Source: a virus. From it: a DNA stretch of 36,872 nt. The notes under the pieces were generated by a model. It saw only the letters and a list, made by a program, of their open reading frames with translations, was not told the DNA's origin and did no database searches. The translations under genes and the position numbers were made by a program. The stretch lies in IMG/VR virus record IMGVR_UViG_3300044825_000150, positions 1 to 36,872 of that record; one strand, written 5' to 3'. Below, one piece after another: positions 29,870 to 36,872 of the stretch. Every line of letters starts with the position of its first letter. Positions within the stretch are counted from its first letter, which is position 1.

Positions 29870-31739
29870 AGCAGCATTGATGTATGCCTCATGGGGATGG
29901 CACGTTCTGCCAGTCGTCCCCAATGGCAAGGTGCCTGCCACGCAACATGGCGTCAAAGACGCAACCACCAACGCAGAACAGATCGCCAGGTGGTGGATAC
30001 AGAATCCTGACTTCAATATTGGCATCGCAGCAGGCGAACGCTCAGGCATCGTTGTCTTTGACGTTGATCCACGCAACGGAGGCGACTCCTCCTGGGCCAA
30101 ATGGATTGACATGAACGGCACCGTACCAGACGGGCCAATGCAAATGACCGCAGGCGGTGGCGAGCATCACATTGCCATGTATGACCCTGAGATCCGCTCT
30201 TGCAAACTCTCAGAAGGCGTTGATCTTCTTGCCGATGGAAGGTACTTCGTCGCCTTCCCATCGACCATCGAAGGTCGGCAATACCAGTGGGAAGCATCCT
30301 CTGATCCATTCGATGGCATCGCACCATTCCCTATCCCTGCCGATTGGATGCAGTCTTACAGGGCCATGCGCAAGCCAGAAAATCGGCAAGCCTCTACAGG
30401 CGGCGGGCTGATCCAAGGCAGTCGCAACAACGGCCTTACAGCAATCGGTGGTGCCATGCGGCGCTACGGCATGACAGAAGCTGAAATCATGGCCGCTCTG
30501 TCCATTGCCAATGAGACTCGATGCGAGATTCCTCTGCCATCTTCTGAGTTAGCTCAGATCGTCAAGTCTGTCTCACGCTACGAACCAGAGTTCGACATAG
30601 GCGCAGATGTTGCCCTTGGCAGCGATGCCGCTGAAGCGATCCTCGAGGCCACTCGCGCAGAAACACAAGATTACTTCTTCACCCGCGCAACGTCCTACCT
30701 CAGCCAACCAGCACCTCTGCGCTGGATCATCAAGGGATGGATTCCTGACAGCGGCGTGAGCATGGTCTACGGAGAATCAGGCTCAGGCAAAACCTTTATC
30801 ACCCTAGACATGGCTTGCCACATTGCAGCAGGCATGCCCTGGCACAACCACAAAACTCAGTCTGGCCTCGTCATCTACATGGCCGGTGAAGGTAACTACG
30901 GTCTGCGGCAACGGGTCGCCTCCTGGTGCAAAGTTCACAACGTCAACAGTCTTGACAACCTTCTGATCTCGAACAAAGCCATCGACATCGACAGCCCAGC
31001 CGCAGCAGCACAAATCATCAATGCCGTTCGAGAAGTCACGGCAGAAGATGCAACAGCAATCTTCATTGATACCGTCAACAATCACATGGCAGGCGACGAA
31101 AACAGCGCCAAAGACACTCGCCACATGCTCAACGCCTGCAACATCGTTGCCAGAGCATTGAACTCCAGCGTTTGCCTCAACCATCACACAGGACACTCCA
31201 TCGACGCCAAGCAACGGGCCAGAGGATCAAGCGCCTGGAAAGCATCCCTAGATTCCTCAATTTTGGTTTCCAAGAAAGACGACAGCATTGAAATCTCATG
31301 CACAAAAATGAAGGATGCAGAGCCACCACATCCTTTTTTCGGAAAACTTGAATCCGTGCCGCTGGGATGGATTGATGAAGATGGCGATGAAATAAAAGGC
31401 GCGGTCTTTATGATTGACGATAATCCGCCAGAACAAAACGACACAAAAGAATCAGACAATCAGCGCGATATTCGCAAATTCACAAACGCATGGTGGAACT
31501 CAGGCGCGGAAGATCGTCACGGCCAGCCTTATCTGTCACGCAGCGCATTGATTGATTATTTGATTTCAAACGAAGGATTGACAGAATCAACGGCCAAAAC
31601 ATACGCACAGGAAAGCAAAAAGGGAAGGCTGATTTATAACCTGCTGAACGCCGAAATCATTACCGCATCAGAGCGCGGATGGGTCGTCTCGAACGACGTC
31701 ACGGCCTCCGCAATGATGCTCAGACGTCGATCATCGTAG
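29856..31739 (+). CDS. Bifunctional primase-polymerase / RecA-fold helicase
   Basis: A 627-aa replication protein. Residues 1-165 are a Prim-Pol domain: catalytic D69 and D71 in VVFDVDPRNGG, and GGGEHH (100-105). Residues about 186-245 are a PriCT-like helical domain ('SRNNGLTAIGGAMRRYGMTE'). Residues about 285-500 form a RecA/RepA-type ATPase with Walker A GESGSGKT (306-313) and Walker B AIFIDTV (401-407). It would prime and unwind at the origin. There is no family A or B DNA polymerase in the genome, so host polymerase is needed. The C-terminal third (from about base 31250) is notably more AT-rich. It is followed by a repeat and hairpin region that may be its origin. Confidence 0.92.
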   Translation: MTKSEAALMYASWGWHVLPVVPNGKVPATQHGVKDATTNAEQIARWWIQNPDFNIGIAAGERSGIVVFDVDPRNGGDSSWAKWIDMNGTVPDGPMQMTAGGGEHHIAMYDPEIRSCKLSEGVDLLADGRYFVAFPSTIEGRQYQWEASSDPFDGIAPFPIPADWMQSYRAMRKPENRQASTGGGLIQGSRNNGLTAIGGAMRRYGMTEAEIMAALSIANETRCEIPLPSSELAQIVKSVSRYEPEFDIGADVALGSDAAEAILEATRAETQDYFFTRATSYLSQPAPLRWIIKGWIPDSGVSMVYGESGSGKTFITLDMACHIAAGMPWHNHKTQSGLVIYMAGEGNYGLRQRVASWCKVHNVNSLDNLLISNKAIDIDSPAAAAQIINAVREVTAEDATAIFIDTVNNHMAGDENSAKDTRHMLNACNIVARALNSSVCLNHHTGHSIDAKQRARGSSAWKASLDSSILVSKKDDSIEISCTKMKDAEPPHPFFGKLESVPLGWIDEDGDEIKGAVFMIDDNPPEQNDTKESDNQRDIRKFTNAWWNSGAEDRHGQPYLSRSALIDYLISNEGLTESTAKTYAQESKKGRLIYNLLNAEIITASERGWVVSNDVTASAMMLRRRSS

Positions 31740-31742
31740 GGT

Positions 31743-31855
31743 GGGACAATTGGGACAGGACAGGACAAATTGGGACAAATGTCCTGGGGCAAGACAGCAG
31801 GACAATTGGGACAGGACAGGGACACCCCCTTTAGGGAAGGGGTGTCCTGTCTGTC
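31743..31855. repeat. Iteron-like repeats and hairpin after the primase gene (candidate origin)
   Basis: The 190-nt gap from 31740 to 31929 is the longest gene-free stretch. A 21-bp direct repeat beginning GGACAATTGGGACA occurs exactly at 31744-31764 and 31800-31820, and a partial third copy (GGACAAATTGGGACA) starts at 31763. Many GGGACA hexamers lie between. At the right end is a large hairpin: GGACACCCC (31820-31828) pairs with GGGGTGTCC (31839-31847), extendable with a bulge to GACA / TGTC outward. No T-run follows. Repeats next to a Prim-Pol/helicase gene fit an origin, but a role in gene control is possible. Confidence 0.55.
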
Positions 31856-31929
31856 CCAGTACTGATGCGGGTTGCGTTCCTCGGTGTCTTGTGTTCAAAT
31901 CCCCATAGGGTTTAGAAAAAGGATAAAAC

Positions 31930-32262
31930 GTGACAAAAATCAAGACTTACGCAGGGAATCCTGACTTGTTGTTTGAGTCAGATGAGTGGAGGCACTGCGG
32001 CGCGTGGGTTGACAAGGACAATGGCAGCATTGAATGGTTTGTTTTTTTCAAGCCTCAAGCCCACAATCATGAGTGGAGGACATATAAAGTTGTTGCTAAT
32101 GGCAGAGTTCCAAACAAAGCAAATTATTGGTTTGCTAGGAATGAAAAAACAGGCCAGCTTGGTTTTGCAAGAGATTTGGCTTCAATGTCTGATCACAGAC
32201 CAAATCTTTACAAAAACACTATGCGCATCATTTCAGACACGGAAGATTGTGCTCCAACGTGA
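31930..32262 (+). CDS. Hypothetical protein
   Basis: A 110-aa protein starting at GTG with AAGGAT 6 nt upstream. Trp/Asn-rich with beta-strand pattern ('SIEWFVFFKPQAHNHEWRTYKVV', 'NYWFARNEKTGQLGFARD'). It is one of the most AT-rich genes of the window. I recognise no family, signal or membrane segment. It lies between the repeat region and the DUF3310 gene, in the early rightward unit. Confidence 0.6.
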   Translation: MTKIKTYAGNPDLLFESDEWRHCGAWVDKDNGSIEWFVFFKPQAHNHEWRTYKVVANGRVPNKANYWFARNEKTGQLGFARDLASMSDHRPNLYKNTMRIISDTEDCAPT

Positions 32263-32273
32263 TTGAGGACAAT

Positions 32274-32492
32274 ATGACCACAGCCAACACAACCCAGGTC
32301 GGCGGCAGTCACTACAAGGACAAAGGAATACAGCCTTGGGACTATATTGCTGCCAATGATCTAGGATACTTCGAAGGCAATATAGTGAAGTATGTCAGTC
32401 GTTGGAAAGACAAAGGCGGTGTCGAGGATCTGAAAAAAGCTCGGCATTATCTGGATAAACTGATCGAAATTCAGACGGATGATTTGAAATGA
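32274..32492 (+). CDS. DUF3310 protein (T7 gp1.7 domain relative)
   Basis: A 72-aa protein; I use the ATG at 32274 with GAGG 5 nt upstream, not the upstream extension. It has the DUF3310 signature: GGSHYKDKGIQPWDYI, 'YFEGNIVKYVSRWKDKGGVEDLKKARHYL' (its first half is the family core). Free-standing DUF3310 proteins are common in phages; T7 gp1.7, a nucleotide kinase, carries this domain, so a nucleotide-related role is possible. ATGA overlap with the methyltransferase gene. Confidence 0.88.
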   Translation: MTTANTTQVGGSHYKDKGIQPWDYIAANDLGYFEGNIVKYVSRWKDKGGVEDLKKARHYLDKLIEIQTDDLK

Positions 32493-33775
32493 CAAAAGGC
32501 CAAAACAAAACAAATCCAGCAGATAAGGTAGAGCAATGGCCCATTGAGAAACTGGTGCCATACGCAAAAAACTCTCGCACTCATAGCGATGCTCAAGTCG
32601 CTCAAATCGCTGCGTCAATTAAAGAATGGGGATTTACTACCGCTGTCCTGGTGGACGAATCAGGAAGCATCATTGCAGGCCACGGTCGCGTCATGGCGGC
32701 TCGCAAGCTCGGCATGACATCTCTGCCAGTCATGGTCGCTTCAGGCTGGACGGATGCACAGAAGCGCGCCTACGTCATTGCCGACAACAAGCTGGCGCTG
32801 AACGCCGGATGGGACAACGAACTGCTGTCTCTTGAACTTGGCGAGCTTGGCGATTTAGGATTCGACCTCGAGTTGACCGGATTCACGGATGAGGAAATCA
32901 AGGCGCTGATGCCGGTGGAAGTGACCGAAGGACTGACCGACCCGGACGCTGCTCCTGCCGTGCAGGAAAACCCGGTCACGGTGCCTGGTGACGTCTGGAT
33001 CATGGGCAAGCACCGGCTGATGTGCGGCGACAGCACCAGCATTTCAGCCGTCGAGATGCTGATGGCTGGCGAAAAAGCAGACATGGTGTTTACCGACCCA
33101 CCGTATGGCGTCTCGTATGAAGATTCAAAAGGCAGGAAAATCCAGAACGATGAATTGGTCGATGACAAGCTGCAGGAGTTCGTGACTGAGGCATTTTCAT
33201 GTGGAGTCGCAATCTGCAAAGATGGAGCCGCATGGTTTGTCTGGCACGCATCTCGATTCCAACGTGAATTTGAGAACGCCTTAAACAAGGCTGGCTTGAA
33301 AGTACGCCAGCAGATCATCTGGGTAAAAGGACAAGGAGTTGATGGCACTGCTCAAGTCCAAGCACCAGCCATTGGCAGAAGCCATTTCAGATGGCTGCAC
33401 GAGCCGTGTTTTTATGCCAGCAAGACTCAGCCATTCAACGCTGGAGACAGAAAGACAACGACCGTCTGGACAGTGACACGACAGACGACAGGCACAGTAC
33501 ACCCGACTCAGAAGCCAGTTGCATTGATTGAGATTGCACTTGAGAACAGCAGCAAGAGCGAGGACGTTGTGCTTGATCTGTTTGGCGGCAGCGGCAGCAC
33601 ACTGATTGCCTGCGAAAAGACAGGACGCATCAATCGCAGCATGGAACTGGACCCACGCTACTGCGACGTCATCGTCAAGCGGTGGCAGGACTTCACCGGC
33701 AAGCAGGCAATTCACGCAGAAACTGGCAAACCTTTCGCGGAGGTTAAAAATGGCAACGAAGACGTTAAAAACTGA
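32489..33775 (+). CDS. ParB-domain / DNA methyltransferase fusion
   Basis: A 428-aa protein. Residues about 15-105 are a ParB/Srx-like domain with IIAGHGRVMAARKLG (61-75) and 'YVIADNKLAL'. Residues about 165-410 are an amino-methyltransferase with motif IV DPPY (203-206) before the SAM-binding DLFGGSGST (363-371), a beta-class order for N6-adenine or N4-cytosine methylation, plus the HPTQKP element (338-343). No restriction gene is near, so it is an orphan phage methylase, probably protecting the genome from host restriction. Its last 26 bases overlap the small terminase gene. Confidence 0.93.
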   Translation: MTKGQNKTNPADKVEQWPIEKLVPYAKNSRTHSDAQVAQIAASIKEWGFTTAVLVDESGSIIAGHGRVMAARKLGMTSLPVMVASGWTDAQKRAYVIADNKLALNAGWDNELLSLELGELGDLGFDLELTGFTDEEIKALMPVEVTEGLTDPDAAPAVQENPVTVPGDVWIMGKHRLMCGDSTSISAVEMLMAGEKADMVFTDPPYGVSYEDSKGRKIQNDELVDDKLQEFVTEAFSCGVAICKDGAAWFVWHASRFQREFENALNKAGLKVRQQIIWVKGQGVDGTAQVQAPAIGRSHFRWLHEPCFYASKTQPFNAGDRKTTTVWTVTRQTTGTVHPTQKPVALIEIALENSSKSEDVVLDLFGGSGSTLIACEKTGRINRSMELDPRYCDVIVKRWQDFTGKQAIHAETGKPFAEVKNGNEDVKN

Positions 33776-34172
33776 AAAATCGGTTGTAAAAAAGGTCGGA
33801 CAGAACGGCGGCGCTCGAGAAGGCGCTGGCCGACCAGCCTTCGAACCGACCGACGCAGAGCGAAAACAGGTCGAGGCCATGTCAGGCTACGGCCTGCCGA
33901 TTGAGCAGATTGCAGTCCTGGTGCGCCACGGAATCGACACCGACACGCTGCGCAAGCATTTCGCCCAGGAACTGATTGCAGGCAAAGCCAAGGCCAACTC
34001 AGGCGTTGGCCGCACGCTGTTCCAGAAGGCGATGGGGGGCGATACCGCAGCCATGATCTGGTGGTCAAAGACGCAGATGCGCTGGAAGGAAGTCCAGCAG
34101 CATGAACTGACTGGCGTTGATGGAGCACCAATTGAGTTCGCAAAAATCGAGCGCGTGGTGATTAAGAAGTGA
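33750..34172 (+). CDS. Terminase small subunit
   Basis: A 140-aa protein. The ATG at 33750 has CGGAGG before it; the open frame reaching upstream is inside the methyltransferase gene. GAREGAGRPAFEPTDAERKQ, then a helix-turn-helix (LPIEQIAVLVRHGIDTDTLRKH) and the SGVGRTLFQKAM / MIWWSKTQMRWKE segment are typical of phage small terminases. It would recognise the packaging site and load the large subunit. Overlaps the large-subunit gene by 4 nt (GTGA). Confidence 0.88.
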   Translation: MATKTLKTEKSVVKKVGQNGGAREGAGRPAFEPTDAERKQVEAMSGYGLPIEQIAVLVRHGIDTDTLRKHFAQELIAGKAKANSGVGRTLFQKAMGGDTAAMIWWSKTQMRWKEVQQHELTGVDGAPIEFAKIERVVIKK

Positions 34173-35392
34173 AAACACTTCGCATCGAAACCCCAGAATG
34201 GGCGCTGCCGCTTCTTGAGCCTGCGCGATACAAGGGTGCTTACGGCGGGCGAGGAAGCGGCAAAAGCCATTTCTTTGCCGAGATGATGGTGGAGGCTCAC
34301 CTGATCGACCAAAAGCGCCGTAGCGTCTGCGTGCGTGAGATCCAGAAGTCTCTGAATCAGTCGGTTAAGCGCCTGCTTGAACTGAAGATCGAGCAACTGA
34401 ACGCTGGCACTTACTTCGAGGTGCAGGAAGCCGTCATCAAATGCAAGAAGGGCGACGGTCTGATCATCTTCCAAGGCATGCAGAACCACACAGCCGATTC
34501 CATCAAGTCGCTAGAAGGCTACGATTGCGCCTGGGTCGAAGAAGCTCAAAGTCTGAGCCAGCGCAGTCTTGACCTGCTGCGTCCGACCATCCGCAAGCCT
34601 GGCTCAGAACTGTGGTTCACATGGAACCCGAGTCAGGCCAGTGATCCGGTCGATCACTTGCTGCGAGGCGATGCGCAACCGCCAGGCTCGGCTGTGATTG
34701 AGGTCAACTGGAACCAGAATCCTTGGTTTCCTGACGTCTTGCGTGCTGAAATGGAGTACGACCGCAGGCGAGATCCGGACAAGTTCGCCCATGTCTGGCA
34801 AGGAGCGTACCTGCGCAACACCGAGGCGCGAGTGTTCAAAAACTGGCGAGTTGAGGAGTTTGAGGCTCCTGCGGACGCCATCCACAGGCTCGGCGCTGAC
34901 TGGGGATTTGCCACTGATCCGACCGTTCTTGTGCGCTGCCACATCATTGGCCGCACGCTGTACATCGACTATGAGGCGTACATGGTCGGCTGCGAGATTG
35001 TCAACACGCCTGATCTGTTCATGACTGTCCCTCAGTCAGAGAAATGGCCGCTGGTGGCCGACTCCTCGAGGCCAGAGACGATCAGCCACATGCGAAAGCA
35101 TGGCTTTCCAAAGATCATGGGCGCGGTCAAAGGCCCGAAATCCGTGCAGGAAGGCGTCGAGTGGCTCAAGTCCTACGACATCGTGGTGCATCCGCGCTGC
35201 CAGCACACAATTGACGAATTGACGGCCTACAGTTACAAGATCGACAGCCTGACCGGACAGGTGCTGCCGGTCTTGCAAGATGAAAAAAACCATGTTATTG
35301 ACGCTTTAAGGTATGCTTGCGAGGGTATTCGTCGGGCGGCTCCAAGAAATCCTGTGGAGTTCAAACCGATTCCGACCGTCAATCGGTGGTGA
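34169..35392 (+). CDS. Terminase large subunit
   Basis: A 407-aa packaging ATPase-nuclease of the Terminase_3 (XtmB-like) type. Walker A is GGRGSGKS (26-33), Walker B CAWVEEA (120-126), the coupling motif TWNP (151-154). The RNase H-like nuclease has acidic residues D244 (ADWGF), D298 (VADSSRPE) and D378 (KNHVIDALRYA). It starts at GTG. Short compared with P22 gp2 (499 aa), although the portal and virion genes are P22-like, so packaging and virion modules may have different histories. Headful packaging is likely from this family but not shown by the sequence. Confidence 0.95.
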   Translation: MKTLRIETPEWALPLLEPARYKGAYGGRGSGKSHFFAEMMVEAHLIDQKRRSVCVREIQKSLNQSVKRLLELKIEQLNAGTYFEVQEAVIKCKKGDGLIIFQGMQNHTADSIKSLEGYDCAWVEEAQSLSQRSLDLLRPTIRKPGSELWFTWNPSQASDPVDHLLRGDAQPPGSAVIEVNWNQNPWFPDVLRAEMEYDRRRDPDKFAHVWQGAYLRNTEARVFKNWRVEEFEAPADAIHRLGADWGFATDPTVLVRCHIIGRTLYIDYEAYMVGCEIVNTPDLFMTVPQSEKWPLVADSSRPETISHMRKHGFPKIMGAVKGPKSVQEGVEWLKSYDIVVHPRCQHTIDELTAYSYKIDSLTGQVLPVLQDEKNHVIDALRYACEGIRRAAPRNPVEFKPIPTVNRW

Positions 35393-35394
35393 CA

Positions 35395-36872
35395 ATGGCA
35401 CGAATCTCAAACGAACAGCGACTGGCTGGACTGCACGCAGAAGCACTCTCGGACTTCGACAAGATCCAGTCCGCACTGCGTGACGAACGCCTCCAGTGCC
35501 TGCAAGACCGCCGGTTCTATTCTCTGGCAGGCGCTCAATGGGAAGGACCGCTGTGGGATCAGTACGAAAACCGCCCCAAGTTTGAGGTCAACAAGATCCA
35601 CATGGCGGTCATTCGGATCATCAACGAATACCGCAACAACCGCATCTCTGTCGATTTCGTCAGCAAGGACGGCAAGACAGACGACAAGATGGCTGAGACT
35701 CTTGACGGCCTGTATCGTGCTGATGAGCAGGATTCTGTTGCGTCAGAGGCTTACGACAACGCCTTCGAGGAGGCGGTCGGCGGTGGATTTGGTGCTTGGC
35801 GTCTGCGCACTGAATACGAGGACGACGAGGACGACGAGAACGAAAAGCAGCGCATCCGCATTGAGCCAATCTTTGATGCCGATTCGTCCGTTTACTTCGA
35901 CTTGCAGTCCAAGCGCCAGGACAAGTCTGACTCGCGGTATTGCTTCGTTGTGACGGCCATGACGCGAGACGCCTACAAGGAAACGTATGGCGATGACCCG
36001 ACGACCTGGCCGAAAGTCGTGCATCAGTACGAGTTCGACTGGTGTACGCCTGACGTTGTTTTTGTGGCCGAATACTACAAAGTCGAGGAAACGACTGAGT
36101 TAGTTCGCATCTTCAGGACGATTGACGGTCAGGAAGAACGCTACCGCAAATCTGACTTTGAGGCTGACGAAACGCTGGAAGAAACGCTCGCCGCGATTGG
36201 CACCATCGAGGTCAGGCAAAAGCGGGTCAAGCGGCGGCGCGTGCGTAAGTACATCATGTCTGGCGGGCGGGTGTTGGAGGATCTGGGCTACATCGCAGGT
36301 AAGTGCATCCCGGTCGTGCCGGTCTACGGCAAGCGTTGGTTTGTGGATAACGTTGAGCGTTGCATGGGTCACGTTCGACTGGCTAAGGATGCGCAGCGCC
36401 TGCGCAACATGCAACTTTCCAAGCTCGGCGAGATTGCTGCGCTGTCCAGCGTTGAAAAGCCCATCCTGACGCCTGAGCAGGTTGCAGGGCATCAACTGAT
36501 GTGGGCTGAGGACAACATCAAAGACTATCCGTACCTGCTGATCAATCCGATCATGGCAGCGGACGGCAGCACGCAGGTAGCAGGCCCGGTTGCGTACACC
36601 AAGAGTGCGGCAGTGCCTCCTGCACTGGCAGGCATCATTCAGGTGACAGAGCAGGACATGCGCGATGTCTTGGGCAACCAAGAGCAGGCAGATAAGGTCG
36701 TCAGCAACATCTCAGGCAAGGCTGTGGAGATGATCCAGCAGCGCTTGGACATGCAGACCTTCATCTATATGTCCAACTTTGCCAAGGCGATGAAACGCTG
36801 CGGGGAGATTTGGCTTTCGATGGCGCAGGATGTCTACGTCGAAGAAGGCCGCACCATGAAAACGATCAATGC
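35395..36872 (+). CDS. Portal protein, N-terminal part (P22 gp1-like), 3'-truncated by the contig end
   Basis: Starts 2 nt after the terminase stop at ATG (MARISNEQRLAGLHAEALSD) and is open to the contig end (492 complete codons). The N-terminal 'CLQDRRFYSLAGAQWEG' and 'NRPKFEVNKIHMAVIRIINEY' segments fit P22-type portals, in which an early helix and conserved Trp/Asn region form the wing and clip area. Codon 230 onward is also present, with silent variation, at bases 2-792. Terminase-portal order supports the call. It has an acidic stretch of Asp/Glu at about residues 141-149, likely a surface loop. Confidence 0.92.
   Translation, partial: MARISNEQRLAGLHAEALSDFDKIQSALRDERLQCLQDRRFYSLAGAQWEGPLWDQYENRPKFEVNKIHMAVIRIINEYRNNRISVDFVSKDGKTDDKMAETLDGLYRADEQDSVASEAYDNAFEEAVGGGFGAWRLRTEYEDDEDDENEKQRIRIEPIFDADSSVYFDLQSKRQDKSDSRYCFVVTAMTRDAYKETYGDDPTTWPKVVHQYEFDWCTPDVVFVAEYYKVEETTELVRIFRTIDGQEERYRKSDFEADETLEETLAAIGTIEVRQKRVKRRRVRKYIMSGGRVLEDLGYIAGKCIPVVPVYGKRWFVDNVERCMGHVRLAKDAQRLRNMQLSKLGEIAALSSVEKPILTPEQVAGHQLMWAEDNIKDYPYLLINPIMAADGSTQVAGPVAYTKSAAVPPALAGIIQVTEQDMRDVLGNQEQADKVVSNISGKAVEMIQQRLDMQTFIYMSNFAKAMKRCGEIWLSMAQDVYVEEGRTMKTIN
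36081..36872 (+). repeat. Right copy of the imperfect contig-end repeat
   Basis: Counterpart of bases 1-792. The final 127 bases (36746-36872) are identical to 666-792, and the first 111 to 1-111. The 127-nt identical end equals a common assembler k-mer length, which supports an assembly bubble between two strain haplotypes of a circular or permuted genome. Confidence 0.85.

Noticed and set aside
31880-31929. Possible sigma70 promoter before the 110-aa gene
   Set aside because: TTGTGT and a TTTAGA-like box match poorly; not convincing enough to annotate.
33606-33749. N-terminal extension of the small terminase
   Set aside because: Lies in another frame of the methyltransferase gene; CGGAGG before 33750 marks the start.
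1-36872. Integrase, attachment site, tRNA genes, insertion sequences
   Set aside because: Looked for on both strands; no protein or RNA with the needed motifs was seen.

Overview
The window is an essentially complete genome of a short-tailed (podovirus-like) phage with P22-type virion morphogenesis, linearised inside its portal gene. Bases 1-792 and 36081-36872 are two diverged copies of the same portal segment, so the contig closes into a circle of about 36,080 bp. There is no integrase, CI-type repressor, tRNA, CRISPR array or insertion sequence. Endolysin, holin and tail types point to a Gram-negative, probably proteobacterial, host; the sequence does not identify it further. Dense 1-4 nt gene overlaps (ATGA, GTGA, TTGA, TAATG, TGATG) run through both strands.

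Transcription is organised like a small lambdoid phage. A divergent control region at about 29588-29692 holds a leftward sigma70-like promoter, CCGGTT repeats that may be operators, and a Cro-like repressor gene reading right. The leftward unit (29587 down to 21695) is the early and recombination block: several small proteins, a Sak4-like RecA-family ATPase, a DUF669-type ssDNA-binding protein, a Cas4/RecB-like nuclease with an apparent Fe-S cysteine set, a MazG-like pyrophosphohydrolase, zinc-ribbon proteins, an SF2 helicase and a VRR-NUC nuclease. The rightward unit carries cro, a primase-polymerase/helicase, an iteron-like repeat and hairpin region (candidate origin), a DUF3310 protein, a ParB-methyltransferase fusion, both terminase subunits, and then through the contig ends the portal and all late genes.

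The late region follows P22 order: portal, scaffold, coat, gp4, gp10, a probable tail needle, gp7, gp20, gp16, tailspike. Differences from P22 are a four-gene insertion between portal and scaffold (1710-4533, with a repeat protein), many small conserved phage proteins of unknown role, a 149-aa protein with a DDxxD motif, and two tailspikes with related head-binding domains, each followed by a small membrane protein. Lysis genes (an XhlA-like membrane protein, a GH108-type muramidase, a 3-TM holin) close the unit, which meets the leftward unit tail to tail with a 68-nt overlap.

Items most worth a second look are the densely folded 115-nt segment upstream of the helicase (23692-23806), the repeat/hairpin region after the primase (31743-31855), the Cro-like gene without a visible partner repressor, the tail-needle candidate, the DDxxD protein, and the strain-level mismatch of the contig ends.
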